Source of the DNA: Nocardia sp. BSTN01
Lineage (GTDB): Bacteria; Actinomycetota; Actinomycetes; Mycobacteriales; Mycobacteriaceae
Assembly: GCF_015354405.1 (NCBI RefSeq)
Contig: NZ_JADKYP010000003.1
Span: forward strand, 186,001-250,000
Direction of reading: 5' to 3'
DNA length: 64,000 nucleotides
This document shows positions 35,432 to 45,878 of the stretch, piece by piece; the stretch's first letter is position 1, and every line of letters starts with the position of its first letter. The position numbers were made by a program, and so were the translations under genes. The notes under the pieces were generated by a model. It ran no database searches and was not told where the DNA came from. It was given only the letters and a program-made list of their open reading frames with translations.

Positions 35432-36234
35432 CAGGTGGGGCACCAGAACAGGTTTCGCCCCTCGAGCACGCCGTGCGCGACGGTGGTTGCACAGATCCGG
35501 CAGGGCTCACCGGCACGGCGATAGACGTAGGTGCGCGGTTTGCCGACCGCATACGACGGCGCGCCGCGGTCGTGTTCGGGGCGCACCACCACGATCGCGC
35601 CCTTACGCACGCCGACCTTCATCAACCCGACCAGATCCGTCCACAGCGCGTCCCACTCCACCGCCGTGACGGCACGGCCGGGGCGTTGCGGTGAAATGCC
35701 GTGCCGGAAGAGCACTTCCGCGCGATAGACGTTGCCCACACCCGCCACCACCGACTGGTCCATCAGCAGCGCCGCGATGGACCGGTTCGAACGGCGGATC
35801 CGCTGCGCCGCCCGATCGGAATCGGCGTCGCGCCGCAGCGGATCAGGGCCGAGCCGGGCGGTGAGGGCGTCGACCTCCGGTGCGTGCAGGACCTCGCACG
35901 CGGTCGGACCGCGCAGATCGGTCCCGTACAGCGTGGCCGCGGACCTCCCGGCGCCGATCATCCGCATCCGCACCTGGCCGACCGGATCGCTCAGCGGTGC
36001 GGGTGATTCGGTGAAGGTGCCGTAGAGACCGAGATGCACATGGACGATCAGACCCGAATCGTAGTGGTGCAGAAGATGTTTACCCCACGCCTGGGCCTTG
36101 GTCAGGGTGGCTCCGTCGACCAGGGCGGCGCCGTCGGCGAAGCGCCCCTGCGGGCTGGATACCCGCACGGCACCGCCGGCGAAGCGCTGCTGATGCAGCT
36201 TGGCCAGGCGATGCAGCGTATGTCCCTCAGGCAT
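35419..36234 (-). CDS. nei: Fpg/Nei-family DNA glycosylase (endonuclease VIII, Nei1-like)
   Basis: Base-excision repair enzyme that removes oxidised bases and nicks the abasic site. After removal of the initiator Met the N-terminal Pro is the Schiff-base nucleophile: P-E-G-H-T-L-H-R-L identifies the Nei rather than Fpg branch. The H2TH region contains LLMDQSVVAGVGNVYRAE, and a C-terminal zinc finger is formed by CRIC ... CPTC. The 271-residue product closely resembles mycobacterial Nei1 (Rv2464c), which is also next to rpiB. The open frame is longer, but ATG 36234 gives the required MPEG start. Confidence 0.95.
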   Translation of the reverse strand: MPEGHTLHRLAKLHQQRFAGGAVRVSSPQGRFADGAALVDGATLTKAQAWGKHLLHHYDSGLIVHVHLGLYGTFTESPAPLSDPVGQVRMRMIGAGRSAATLYGTDLRGPTACEVLHAPEVDALTARLGPDPLRRDADSDRAAQRIRRSNRSIAALLMDQSVVAGVGNVYRAEVLFRHGISPQRPGRAVTAVEWDALWTDLVGLMKVGVRKGAIVVVRPEHDRGAPSYAVGKPRTYVYRRAGEPCRICATTVAHGVLEGRNLFWCPTCQPA

Positions 36235-36278
36235 CGACCGAATTCCGTTCCGCTCACACCGGCCCACACGCGGCCGGA

Positions 36279-36303
36279 CGGGCCGGGCGCGTGGCCCGGC
36301 CCG
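36279..36303 (-). terminator. Hairpin between rpiB and nei
   Basis: CGGGCCGGGC (36279-36288) pairs perfectly with GCCCGGCCCG (36294-36303) around a five-base loop. It sits just after the rpiB stop and separates it from nei on the same strand. No T-tract. Confidence 0.65.
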
Positions 36304-36314
36304 CTCGATGCCTG

Positions 36315-36785
36315 CTAGCTCTGCACCGCCGGCGGCTGACCGCTCTTCTCGTATTCGGCGATGATGTCGATGCGCCGCTGATGCCGCGCCTCGTCCGACC
36401 ACGGCGTCGCCAGGAACGCATCGATGATGGCGAAGGCCTCCTCGGTGCTGTGCATCCGGCCGCCGATACCCATGAGCTGCGCATTGTTGTGCTCACGAGC
36501 CAGTTTCGCGGTCTCCACGCTCCAGGCCAGCGCACAGCGCGCGCCGGGAACCTTGTTCGCGGCGATCTGCTCACCGTTACCGCTGCCACCGAACACGATG
36601 CCGAGGCTGTCCGGATCGGCGACCACGCGGCGGGCGGCGTCGATGCAGAAGGCCGGGTAGTCGTCGACGGCGTCGTACTCGTGGGCTCCACAGTCGACCA
36701 CGTCGTGACCGGCCTGCGTCAGATGATCCTTCACTTGGTTCTTCAATTCGAAGCCGGCATGGTCGGCACCCAGGTATACGCGCAT
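36315..36785 (-). CDS. rpiB: Ribose-5-phosphate isomerase B
   Basis: Interconverts ribose 5-phosphate and ribulose 5-phosphate in the pentose phosphate pathway. The 156-residue product begins MRVYLGADHAGFELK, and the phosphate/anomeric loop is GGSGNGEQIAANK. As in the M. tuberculosis enzyme, the catalytic cysteine of E. coli RpiB is absent and Glu72 stands where the mycobacterial catalytic glutamate does. The gene order nei-rpiB-DsbA-like matches M. tuberculosis, with the M48 gene inserted here. ATG 36785 begins the conserved strand. Confidence 0.95.
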   Translation of the reverse strand: MRVYLGADHAGFELKNQVKDHLTQAGHDVVDCGAHEYDAVDDYPAFCIDAARRVVADPDSLGIVFGGSGNGEQIAANKVPGARCALAWSVETAKLAREHNNAQLMGIGGRMHSTEEAFAIIDAFLATPWSDEARHQRRIDIIAEYEKSGQPPAVQS

Positions 36786-36845
36786 GGCTGAGATTCTGTC
36801 AGGCGGGCGGTTTCGCTCCACATGGGGTCGTTCCCCGATCCTCTA

Positions 36846-36851
36846 TAGAGT
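36846..36851 (+). promoter_or_regulatory. -10 element TAGAGT, probable leaderless promoter
   Basis: TAGAGT ends seven bases before ATG 36859. No Shine-Dalgarno is present, and the divergent rpiB start lies about 60 bases to the left. Confidence 0.5.
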
Positions 36852-36858
36852 TCAGCCC

Positions 36859-37968
36859 ATGCAGTCCGAAGATCAGTGGGCCGATCAGTCACCACAGCAG
36901 GGGCGCGGACCGGGGTGGAATCCGGTGACCGGTATGGCGGGGTGGGATCCTCGGCTGGGACCGCCAGGATGGGGTCCGCAGCAACCGTTTTCGCCGCCGC
37001 ACGTCCCGCCGTTCCAACCGACGCGCGGACTGTCCCCCTGGGGTATGCCGGCCCGGCACAGCTGGGAGATTCCCCTGCTGATCGTGGTGATCCTGGCCAC
37101 CGTCACCGGATATCTGATCGCGCTGCTGTTCCTGCTCGTCGGTGCCGTGAACTACTACGTCCTGCTGCTGATCCTCGCGCCGCTGCTGCTGTGGTTCGGG
37201 CGCGGCACCAACTATTCGATGCAACGGCTCAATGCCGTGAAGATGTCGCCCACCCAGTTCCCGGAGGGATACCGGATGGTGGTCGAGGCGGCCGCGCGCT
37301 TCGGCATGGCGACCGTCCCGGATGCCTACGTGGTCCTGGGCAACGGGCAGATCAACGCCTTCGCCTCGGGCCACGGGTTCCGCCGCTACGTGGTCGTCTA
37401 CAGCGATCTGTTCGAGATCGGCGGCCAGGCCCGTGACCCCGACGCGCTGGCCTTCATCATCGGCCACGAGGTCGGCCATATCGCGGCCGGTCATGTGTCG
37501 TACTGGCGCCAGTTGGGCATGTTCCTCGTGCCGTTCCTGCCGATCATCGGTAATTCGCTGATTCGCGCACAGGAGTACACCGCGGACAATCACGGCTTCT
37601 GCAACCGGCATCTCGGCGCCCCCGGAGCGATGAAAACCCTTGCGGGCGGCAAATATCTGAACTCCCTGGTCGATTTCGACGAGATGGCCGACCGCGCGCC
37701 GCAGGACAAGGGTTTCTTCGTCTGGGTGGTCAACGCCATGTCCTCGCATCCGGTGCTGACGTGGCGGATGTGGGCGCTGCGCGACCGTAGCCGGCACGGC
37801 CGGATGTTCCTGCGCCCGAGCGGTCCGCCGCCGCCGCGGATGACGCCGACGCCTCCGCCGTATCCGCCACCGGCCGGCCCGCCGCAGCCGATGCCGCCGG
37901 CCGGGCCGCCCGCCCAGACGGGCAGCTACTCCGGATACGGCGAAATTCCGGGGCTGCCGCCGCGGTAG
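36859..37968 (+). CDS. M48-family membrane zinc metalloprotease
   Basis: A 369-residue peptidase. The zinc site HEVGH is at 203-207 and the third ligand is Glu239 in QEYTAD, the typical M48 arrangement. A Pro/Gly/Trp-rich cytosolic N-terminus (1-65) precedes two helices (about 71-113), the catalytic domain follows, and the C-terminus is a Pro-rich tail (PPPPRMTPTPPPYPPPAG). HtpX-like members degrade damaged membrane proteins, but the long Pro-rich ends are unusual for HtpX and suggest protein-protein contacts. The start is set by the leaderless promoter. Confidence 0.88.
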   Translation: MQSEDQWADQSPQQGRGPGWNPVTGMAGWDPRLGPPGWGPQQPFSPPHVPPFQPTRGLSPWGMPARHSWEIPLLIVVILATVTGYLIALLFLLVGAVNYYVLLLILAPLLLWFGRGTNYSMQRLNAVKMSPTQFPEGYRMVVEAAARFGMATVPDAYVVLGNGQINAFASGHGFRRYVVVYSDLFEIGGQARDPDALAFIIGHEVGHIAAGHVSYWRQLGMFLVPFLPIIGNSLIRAQEYTADNHGFCNRHLGAPGAMKTLAGGKYLNSLVDFDEMADRAPQDKGFFVWVVNAMSSHPVLTWRMWALRDRSRHGRMFLRPSGPPPPRMTPTPPPYPPPAGPPQPMPPAGPPAQTGSYSGYGEIPGLPPR

Positions 37969-37978
37969 CCGCATGCCG

Positions 37979-38005
37979 GGCACGGGGCGCGCCACGCCCC
38001 GTGCC
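37979..38005. terminator. Bidirectional hairpin terminator
   Basis: GGCACGGGGCG (37979-37989) pairs perfectly with CGCCCCGTGCC (37995-38005), loop of five. It lies between the convergent M48 and DsbA-like stops. Confidence 0.8.
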
Positions 38006-38014
38006 GTCGATCCA

Positions 38015-38671
38015 CTAGTCGAACTGCGGGTCCTCGGTGCGGGTCCGCTTGAGTTCGAAGAAGTGCGGATAGGACGCCAGCGCGACCGCCCCGTCCCACA
38101 CCTTCCCCGCATCCTCGCCGCGCGGAATCCGCGAGAGCACCGGGCCGAAGAAGGCGGTGTCGTTGATGTGGATGGTCGGCGTGCCGACGTCCGGCCCGAC
38201 CTTGTCCATTCCGGCGTGGTGGCTCGCGCGCAGCGCCTCGTCGTACTCGGTGCTCGCGGCGGCCTCGGCCAGTTCGGCGGGCAACCCCACCTCGGCGAGA
38301 GCGTCGGCGACGACCGCGGCCAGGCTGTCGGCCTGATTCTCGCGCTCGTACTCCTCCCGGCGATTGTGGATGCGGGTTCCCATCGCGGTGTACAGCGGCG
38401 AGAGCACCTTCTCACCGTGCTGCTCGGCCGCGGCGACGGCCACCCGGACCGGGCCCCACGCCGATTTCATCATTTCGACGTAGCGCTCGGGGAGGTCCTC
38501 ACGGCCCTCGTTGAGTACGGCCAGGCTCATCACGTGGAAGTGGGTGTCGATATCGCGGACCTTCTCGACCTCCAGAATCCAGCGCGAGGTGATCCAGCAC
38601 CACGGGCACAGCGGATCGAACCAGAAATCGACGCGGTCCCTGGAACCGGCGGTGGTCGTTTGATCGCTCAC
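38015..38671 (-). CDS. DsbA-family mycothiol-linked oxidoreductase (Rv2466c-like)
   Basis: A cytosolic thioredoxin-fold protein with an inserted helical domain. The active site C22-P-W-C25 sits in [15 protein letters not shown], the same context as M. tuberculosis Rv2466c (CPWC), a mycothiol-dependent nitroreductase/reductase. The cis-Pro segment GTPTIHIND and the C-terminal [15 protein letters not shown] are also like that family. There is no signal peptide, which separates it from periplasmic DsbA. The product has 218 residues from GTG 38671, with AAGGGA seven bases upstream. Position next to rpiB and before pepN agrees with the mycobacterial order. Confidence 0.9.
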   Translation of the reverse strand: MSDQTTTAGSRDRVDFWFDPLCPWCWITSRWILEVEKVRDIDTHFHVMSLAVLNEGREDLPERYVEMMKSAWGPVRVAVAAAEQHGEKVLSPLYTAMGTRIHNRREEYERENQADSLAAVVADALAEVGLPAELAEAAASTEYDEALRASHHAGMDKVGPDVGTPTIHINDTAFFGPVLSRIPRGEDAGKVWDGAVALASYPHFFELKRTRTEDPQFD

Positions 38672-38825
38672 ATTTCGTCCCTTCGAAGAAGCAGTGGGAG
38701 GCCGCACGCCACCCGCCCTCAGCATTGGTCAACGCCGCGAAGTTGGCGATATTTCCCGATCGCCGCGGGATCGCACAGTAGGGTCGGATGCGACCCTGGT
38801 TGCCCGCTGCCCGGAGGTTTTCCCC

Positions 38826-40046
38826 ATGCCCACAGATTCCAGGTTCGTCATCGTCGGCGGCGGTCTGGCCGCTGCGAAGCTGGCGGAGTCGTTGCGCGAC
38901 AACGAGTTCGACGGCGCGATCACGGTGATCACCGAGGAGCCGCAACTACCCTACGAGCGGCCGCCGCTGTCGAAGGAGCATCTGCTCGGCAAGAAGTCGC
39001 TCGCCGATTTCACCGTGCATCCCGAGCAGTGGTATCGCGATCACGAGGTCGACCTGCTGCTCGGCACCGCCGTCACGGCCGTCGATCGCTCGTCGAAAAC
39101 CGTTGCGCTGCCGGATGGTTCGACCCGCCCGTACGACAAACTCGCCCTGGCGACCGGATCGCGCTCGCGCCGGCTGCCGATTCCCGGCGCCGATGCCGAG
39201 GGTGTGTACATGTTGCGCACCATCGGCCAGTCCGATGCGCTGATCTCGCTGTTCGGCTCGGCGCGGCGGCTGGTGGTCATCGGCGCGGGCTGGATCGGCC
39301 TGGAGGTCACGGCGGCCGCGCGCACCGCCGGTGTCGAGGTGACCGTCCTGGAGGTCGGCGCGGTGCCGCTGCAGGCCGCTCTCGGCGACGAGATGGGCGC
39401 GGTCTTCGGCGAGTTGCACCGCGCGCACGGCGTCGATCTGCGCTGCGGTGTGAAGGCCGCCGAGATCGTCACCGCCGACGGAAAGGCCACCGGAGTCCGG
39501 CTCTCCGACGACACGGTCGTGGACGCCGATGCGGTGCTGATCGCGGTCGGCGCCCGGCCGAATATCGAACTGGCCGCCGATGCGGGGCTCGCGGTCGAGG
39601 GCGGCGTGCTCGTGGACGAAAGCCTGGCCAGCAGTGATCCGGATATCGTCGCGGTGGGAGATATCGCCGATCAGCAGCATCCGGTGCTCGGGCAGCGTGT
39701 GCGGGTCGAACACTGGGCCACCGCGCTCAACCAACCGGCCGTGGCGGCGCTGACGATGCTCGACCGGCCCGCCACCTACGACCGGCTGCCCTACTTCTTC
39801 ACCGACCAGTACGACCTCGGCATGGAGTACACCGGTTTCGTCGCTCCGGGCGCGACGACCTCCGTGGTGGTTCGCGGCGACACCGCCAGCCGCGAATTCG
39901 TCGCGTTCTGGCTGGATCAGGGCAATCGGGTGCTGGCGGGAATGAACGTCAACATCTGGGACGTCACCGATCGGATCAAGGAGCTGATCCTCGGCGGCGA
40001 ACCGGTGAATCCGGATGCGCTCGCCGATACGAGTACCAATTTGTGA
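38826..40046 (+). CDS. FAD-dependent NAD(P)H ferredoxin/rubredoxin reductase
   Basis: A 406-residue pyridine nucleotide-disulfide oxidoreductase without a redox disulfide. The FAD site is VIVGGGLAAAKLAESL (8-23), the NAD(P) site is LVVIGAGWIGLEVTAAA (about 148-164), and DIVAVGDIAD binds FAD again. The C-terminal reductase domain ends with FWLDQGNRVLAGMNVNIWDV. Such enzymes pass electrons to [2Fe-2S] ferredoxins or rubredoxins that feed cytochrome P450s or ring dioxygenases. No ferredoxin gene is adjacent. GGAGG lies eight bases before ATG 38826. Confidence 0.9.
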   Translation: MPTDSRFVIVGGGLAAAKLAESLRDNEFDGAITVITEEPQLPYERPPLSKEHLLGKKSLADFTVHPEQWYRDHEVDLLLGTAVTAVDRSSKTVALPDGSTRPYDKLALATGSRSRRLPIPGADAEGVYMLRTIGQSDALISLFGSARRLVVIGAGWIGLEVTAAARTAGVEVTVLEVGAVPLQAALGDEMGAVFGELHRAHGVDLRCGVKAAEIVTADGKATGVRLSDDTVVDADAVLIAVGARPNIELAADAGLAVEGGVLVDESLASSDPDIVAVGDIADQQHPVLGQRVRVEHWATALNQPAVAALTMLDRPATYDRLPYFFTDQYDLGMEYTGFVAPGATTSVVVRGDTASREFVAFWLDQGNRVLAGMNVNIWDVTDRIKELILGGEPVNPDALADTSTNL

Positions 40047-40143
40047 CCACAGTCACAGACGAGGTAGGTCGAGGAGCTGCGGCCGGCACCGACCCGATGG
40101 TGAGCGCGCCGCCGGGGCGCGCCGCCGAGCTGAGGAGATCATC

Positions 40144-40545
40144 GTGAAGTACATGCTGCTCAAGACCTACCGCCCTGCCGCACACTGCGAAACTCCGATC
40201 AGCGAGTGGCCGCCGGAGGACATCGCGGCCCATATCGAATTCCAGCGCGCGCTCGGTGCGGCATTGCGCGAATCGGGTGAGCTGGTCGACGCCCAGGGTC
40301 TGGCCTTCCCGGATCAGGCCCGCATCGTCAGGGCCGACGGGCGGTCCGCGCCGGTGGTCACCGACGGCCCGTTCCCGGAGACGAAGGAATTCCTGGCCGG
40401 CTACTGGATCGTCGATGTGGACAGCGCCGAGCGAGCGCTGGAGATCGCCGCGCAGGCATCGGCCGCGCCGGGTCCGGGCGGCGACCCGATCGGGGAATAC
40501 ATCGAGGTGCGCGCGGTGATGGACGCCCCGGCGGCCGAGGCCTGA
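40144..40545 (+). CDS. YCII/DGPF-domain protein, partner of ECF42 sigma factor
   Basis: A 133-residue alpha-beta barrel protein. VVTDGPFPETKEFLAGYWIVD contains the D-G-P-F motif (74-77) that names the family almost invariably found beside ECF42 sigma factors. Proteins of the YCII superfamily may act as enzymes or small-molecule sensors; no reaction is established. GTG 40144 has GAGGAG six bases upstream. The sigma factor begins 11 bases after its stop, so the pair is an operon. Confidence 0.88.
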   Translation: MKYMLLKTYRPAAHCETPISEWPPEDIAAHIEFQRALGAALRESGELVDAQGLAFPDQARIVRADGRSAPVVTDGPFPETKEFLAGYWIVDVDSAERALEIAAQASAAPGPGGDPIGEYIEVRAVMDAPAAEA

Positions 40546-40556
40546 TCCGCCGCACC

Positions 40557-41843
<1,287 letters not shown>

Positions 41844-41849
41844 CCGATC

Positions 41850-42674
41850 TCACGACCAGGTGTTGCCCGTGATGCGCTGATAGGCATCCATGTACTTCTC
41901 GCGGGTCACGGCCACGACCTCGGCGGGAATCTCCGGGCCGGGCGGCTCCTTGTCCCAGCCGGTGGAAGTCGCCCAGTCTCGGACGAACTGCTTGTCGAAC
42001 GAGCGCTGCGCCCGGCCCGGCTCCCATTCGTCGGCCGGCCAGAACCGCGACGAGTCGGAGGTCAGAACCTCGTCACCGAGGGTGAGAACGTCACCGTCCC
42101 AGCCGAATTCGACCTTGGTGTCGGCGATGATCACCCCGCGCCCCGCAGCATGCTCGGCGCCGCGGGTGTAGATCTGCAGGGTCAGGTCGCGCAACTTCTC
42201 GGCGACCTCGCGTCCCTCCTGATTCACCACATCGTCGAAGGTGATCGGCTCGTCGTGCCCCGCGGACGCCTTGGTGGTCGGGGTGAAGATCGGCTCGGGA
42301 AGTTCGTCTCCCTCCCGCAGCCCGGCGGGCAGCGCCACTCCCGAGACCGCGCCGGTCCGCCGGTACTCCTGCAGTCCCGAACCGACCAGATAGCCGCGGG
42401 CGATGCACTCCACCTGCACCATCTTCAGCGGTCGCACGCGCACCGCGCGCCCGGCGAATTCGTCCGGGACGTCGGTGGTCGAGAGCACATGATTGGGCAC
42501 CTCGGAGAAGTAGTCGAACCACCAGTTCGACAACTGCGTGAGCAGCGCGCCCTTGTCCGGAATCGGCGTCGGCAACACCACGTCGTAGACCGAGACCCGA
42601 TCGGAGGCGACCAGAATCAGCGATTCCCCGTCCTCGTAGAGATCGCGCACCTTACCGGCGTGGATGTGCTTCAC
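41850..42674 (-). CDS. purC: Phosphoribosylaminoimidazole-succinocarboxamide synthase (SAICAR synthase)
   Basis: Step of purine synthesis: ATP-dependent joining of CAIR and aspartate. HAGKVRDLYEDGE with the ATP-binding K-V-R-D-L-Y, ECIARGYLVGSGLQEY, and IIADTKVEFGWDGD with SSRFWPADEW are all diagnostic. The product has 274 residues. The start is GTG 42674 with GAGGAGGG four bases upstream; the very long open frame beyond it is an artefact of high G+C. It converges with the sigma factor, with six bases between, and is divergent from pepN. Confidence 0.96.
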   Translation of the reverse strand: MKHIHAGKVRDLYEDGESLILVASDRVSVYDVVLPTPIPDKGALLTQLSNWWFDYFSEVPNHVLSTTDVPDEFAGRAVRVRPLKMVQVECIARGYLVGSGLQEYRRTGAVSGVALPAGLREGDELPEPIFTPTTKASAGHDEPITFDDVVNQEGREVAEKLRDLTLQIYTRGAEHAAGRGVIIADTKVEFGWDGDVLTLGDEVLTSDSSRFWPADEWEPGRAQRSFDKQFVRDWATSTGWDKEPPGPEIPAEVVAVTREKYMDAYQRITGNTWS

Positions 42675-42719
42675 CGGCCCTCCTCGCTTCGCTGTCCGCC
42701 GCACACGAACGCCCAGCCT

Positions 42720-42751
42720 ACCGAGCGCCCCGGCGGCACCGGACGCTCGGT
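42720..42751. promoter_or_regulatory. Inverted repeat in the purC-pepN divergent promoter region
   Basis: ACCGAGCG (42720-42727) and CGCTCGGT (42744-42751) are perfect eight-base arms, with a nested CCGG/CCGG pairing. The 222-base region has no gene. The dyad could be an operator or a leader hairpin. Confidence 0.35.
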
Positions 42752-42896
42752 GGCGCGGCGCGCGGCGTTTTGTCTCGCACGGGGTGCGGATGCACGGTCG
42801 CCCCAGCCGTGCGGGCGCGAACGTGGCATTCTGGGCACCGTCAGCGACTGCATCCGCAGCGTGGTCCACACGACCGGTCCGAGCGAAGGAGTCTCC

Positions 42897-45491
42897 TTGT
42901 CTGCACCGAACCTCACCCGCGAACAAGCCATCGCGCGGGCCGCGACGATCAGTGTGGAGAACTATCGCGTCGAACTCGACCTCGCCGGGCAGCCAACCGG
43001 CCCCGCGGCCACCGCCGGCGAGACGTTCTTCTCGCGCTCCACGGTCACGTTCACCGCCACTCCGGGCGCGCAGACCTTCATCGATATCGTCGCCGCCGGT
43101 GTGCGTTCGGCCGTTCTCAACGGCGCCGAACTCGACATTTCGGGCTACGACGAGTCCCAGGGTCTCACCCTGACCGAGCTGGCCGAGAACAACGTCCTGG
43201 TGGTCGAGGCCGACTGCGTGTACTCCCACACGGGCGAGGGCCTGCACCGCTTCGTCGATCCGACCGACGACAAGGTCTATCTGTACTCGCAGTTCGAAAC
43301 CGCCGACGCCAAGCGGATGTTCGCCTGCTTCGACCAGCCCGACCTCAAGGCGACCTACGACGTGACGGTCACCGCGCCCGCCGACTGGGAGGTGATCTCC
43401 AACGGCGCCGCGACCGCCACCCGCACGGTCGGCGAGGTGGTCGAGCACACCTTCGCGACGACGCCGCGGATGAGCACCTACCTGGTCGCGCTGATCGCCG
43501 GGCCGTACGCCAAGTGGATCGATGTGTACACCGACGATCAGTCCACGATCCCGCTCGGCATCTACTGCCGCGCCTCGCTCGCCGAATTCATGGACGCGGA
43601 ACGGCTTTTCACCGAAACCAAACAGGGTTTCGCGTTCTACCACCGCAACTTCGGCGTCCCGTACGTCTTCGGGAAGTACGACCAGCTGTTCGTTCCCGAG
43701 TTCAACGCCGGCGCCATGGAGAACGCCGGCGCGGTGACGTTCCTCGAGGACTACGTCTTCCGGTCCAAGGTCACCCGGGCCTCCTACGAGCGGCGCGCCG
43801 AGACCGTCCTGCACGAGATGGCGCATATGTGGTTCGGCGATCTCGTCACCATGAAGTGGTGGGACGATCTGTGGCTGAACGAATCCTTCGCCACCTTCGC
43901 CTCGGTCCTGTGCCAGGCCGAGGCCACCGAATACACCGGCGCCTGGACGACTTTCGCCAATGTGGAGAAGTCGTGGGCGTACCGGCAGGATCAGCTGCCC
44001 TCCACCCATCCCATCGCCGCCGACATCCCCGATCTCGCGGCCGTGGAGGTCAACTTCGACGGCATCACCTATGCCAAGGGCGCCTCGGTGCTCAAGCAGC
44101 TAGTGGCCTACGTCGGGCTGGAACCGTTCCTGGCCGGGCTGCGGGACTACTTCGCCGCCCACGCCTTCGGCAACGCCACCTTCGACGATCTGGTCGGAGC
44201 ACTCGAAAAGTCCTCCGGGCGTGACCTTTCCGGCTGGGGCGCGCAGTGGCTCAAGACCACCGGCCTGAATACGCTGCGTGCCGACTTCGAGGTCGACGCC
44301 GACGGGAAATTCACCCGATTCGCGGTCGTGCAGGGCGGCGCCGAACCCGGTGCCGGCGAGTATCGCGTCCATCGCCTGGCCATCGGCGTCTACGACGACC
44401 GGGACGGAAAACTGGTGCGCACCAAGCGCGTCGAGCTCGATCTCGACGCCGCCGAGCGCACCGAGGTCGCCGAGCTGGTGGGTGTCGAGCGCGGTCAGCT
44501 GGTGCTGGTGAACGACGACGACCTGACCTACTGCTCGCTGCGCCTGGATCCGCAGTCGCTGGACACCGTGATCGCCCGGATCGCCGATATCGCCGAATCC
44601 CTGCCTCGCACGCTGTGCTGGTCGGCGGCATGGGAGATGACGCGACAGGCGGAGATGCGGGCCCGGGATTTCGTGGCGCTGGTACAGCGCGGAATCGGCG
44701 CCGAAACCGAAATCGGTGTCGTGCAACGGCTTCTGATGCAGGCACAGACCGCCCTGGCGAGCTACGCCGACCCCGAATGGGCCGATCAGACCGGATGGCC
44801 GGCCTTCGCCGATCGTCTCCTCGAACTGGCTCGGGCGGCCGAGCCGGGTTCGGACCATCAGCTGGCCTTCGTCAACGCCCTCACCGGCGCGCGCCTGTCG
44901 CCGTGGCACAGTGAGGTGCTGGGCACTCTGCTGCTGGATTCCGATCCGGCCACGGCCGCGCTGCCCGGCCTCGCGGTGGACACCGATCTGCGCTGGCGGA
45001 TCGTGGGCGCGCTGGCGGCGGCCGGTCAGCTCGACGCCGAGAGCACCGACACGCCGGTCATCGACGCCGAACTCGAGCGCGACCCCACCGCCGCCGGACG
45101 GCGCCAGGCGGCCGCGGCCGCGACCGCCCGCCCGCAGGCCGAGGTCAAGGAAAAGGCCTGGCACACAGTGATGGACGACGACTCCGTCCCGAACATCACC
45201 GCCCGCGCGATCGTCGGCGGCTTCGCGCCGATCGGGCAGGGCGAGCTGCTCGCACCGTACGTGCAGCGCTACTTCGACGAGATCGCCTCGGTATGGGAGC
45301 GCCGTTCCAGCGAGGTCGCGCAGACCGTCGTCGTCGGCCTCTATCCGCACTGGGCCATCAGCGAGGAGGCCGTGGCCGTGGCCGACAAGTTCCTCGCCGA
45401 TGACCATCCGCCGGCCCTGCGCCGCTTGGTGATCGAGGGTAAGGCGGGAATCGAACGCTCGCTGCGCGCCCGCGCCGCCGACATCGCCTGA
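42897..45491 (+). CDS. pepN: Aminopeptidase N (M1 family zinc metallopeptidase)
   Basis: Cytosolic enzyme that removes N-terminal residues from peptides and probably finishes degradation of Clp-generated peptides. The exopeptidase motif GAMEN is at 272-276 and the zinc site HEMAH at 306-310, with Glu329 as third ligand (LNESFA). The C-terminal ERAP1-like helical domain is complete. The product has 864 residues, close to the actinobacterial norm of about 860. The start is TTG 42897 with AAGGAG five bases upstream (LSAPNLTREQA); no in-frame ATG or GTG gives a better match. A terminator follows. Confidence 0.96.
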   Translation: MSAPNLTREQAIARAATISVENYRVELDLAGQPTGPAATAGETFFSRSTVTFTATPGAQTFIDIVAAGVRSAVLNGAELDISGYDESQGLTLTELAENNVLVVEADCVYSHTGEGLHRFVDPTDDKVYLYSQFETADAKRMFACFDQPDLKATYDVTVTAPADWEVISNGAATATRTVGEVVEHTFATTPRMSTYLVALIAGPYAKWIDVYTDDQSTIPLGIYCRASLAEFMDAERLFTETKQGFAFYHRNFGVPYVFGKYDQLFVPEFNAGAMENAGAVTFLEDYVFRSKVTRASYERRAETVLHEMAHMWFGDLVTMKWWDDLWLNESFATFASVLCQAEATEYTGAWTTFANVEKSWAYRQDQLPSTHPIAADIPDLAAVEVNFDGITYAKGASVLKQLVAYVGLEPFLAGLRDYFAAHAFGNATFDDLVGALEKSSGRDLSGWGAQWLKTTGLNTLRADFEVDADGKFTRFAVVQGGAEPGAGEYRVHRLAIGVYDDRDGKLVRTKRVELDLDAAERTEVAELVGVERGQLVLVNDDDLTYCSLRLDPQSLDTVIARIADIAESLPRTLCWSAAWEMTRQAEMRARDFVALVQRGIGAETEIGVVQRLLMQAQTALASYADPEWADQTGWPAFADRLLELARAAEPGSDHQLAFVNALTGARLSPWHSEVLGTLLLDSDPATAALPGLAVDTDLRWRIVGALAAAGQLDAESTDTPVIDAELERDPTAAGRRQAAAAATARPQAEVKEKAWHTVMDDDSVPNITARAIVGGFAPIGQGELLAPYVQRYFDEIASVWERRSSEVAQTVVVGLYPHWAISEEAVAVADKFLADDHPPALRRLVIEGKAGIERSLRARAADIA

Positions 45492-45499
45492 GTCGGGTC

Positions 45500-45529
45500 G
45501 GCCGTGGTGGCGCAGCTGCCACCACGGCC
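45500..45529 (+). terminator. Hairpin terminator after pepN
   Basis: Perfect 12-bp stem: GGCCGTGGTGGC (45500-45511) with GCCACCACGGCC (45518-45529), loop of six bases, eight bases past the pepN stop. Confidence 0.85.
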
Positions 45530-45803
45530 CCGGGGCGTCCTCGGTAGACCGTGGCCGAGCCCCCTCACAGCGTCGGTTGCCTCGAATCGGTCACGTTGTG
45601 TACTGAACCGGACCGCGGCCGGCCTCGCACCGGGTATGGCCACCCGCAGCAACGGCGTGCCACCGGCGGCGGACGCCGTGCGGCGCACCGCCACGGTGGG
45701 ATACAGCGGTCTCGAGGAGTAGTCGTCGTGCCTGGGCCGTGCCGACAGTGCGCGGATCCCCCTCGCCCATCACAACCGGTGGAGCACCGTCGCGCACCCG
45801 TGA

Positions 45804-45841
45804 TCATGCTGCTGTGAGCAGATCTGCTGACAGCAGCATGA
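45804..45841. promoter_or_regulatory. 38-bp near-perfect palindrome with two ClgR/PopR-type sites
   Basis: Outer arms TCATGCTGCTGT (45804-45815) and ACAGCAGCATGA (45830-45841) are perfect inverted repeats, and the centre AGCAGATCTGCT (45817-45828) is itself a palindrome. Only the two G's between the blocks do not match. Two copies of GCTNACAGC lie inside: GCTCACAGC on the minus strand (45811-45819) and GCTGACAGC on the plus strand (45826-45834). Read differently, it is TCTGCT-N3-AGCAG repeated in mirror image, like the published PopR site TCTGCC-N3-GGCAGA. It lies 37 bases before the ClpP start. Confidence 0.75.
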
Positions 45842-45878
45842 CGGGCCCGTGCCGGGCCTGCTGGGGCACGGTGGGCGT

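Larger units (their letters stand above)
45492..45878. other. Intergenic region upstream of the second clpP locus
   Basis: 387 bases with no gene supported by codon bias. It contains the pepN terminator at the left and the long palindromic operator at 45804-45841 on the right. No clear -10 is visible for the clpP gene that starts at 45879, which fits a promoter that depends on an activator. Confidence 0.55.

Noticed and set aside
45551-45817. Short open frames on both strands before the accessory clpP operon
   Set aside because: They overlap each other in several frames, lack start signals and end inside the palindromic operator.
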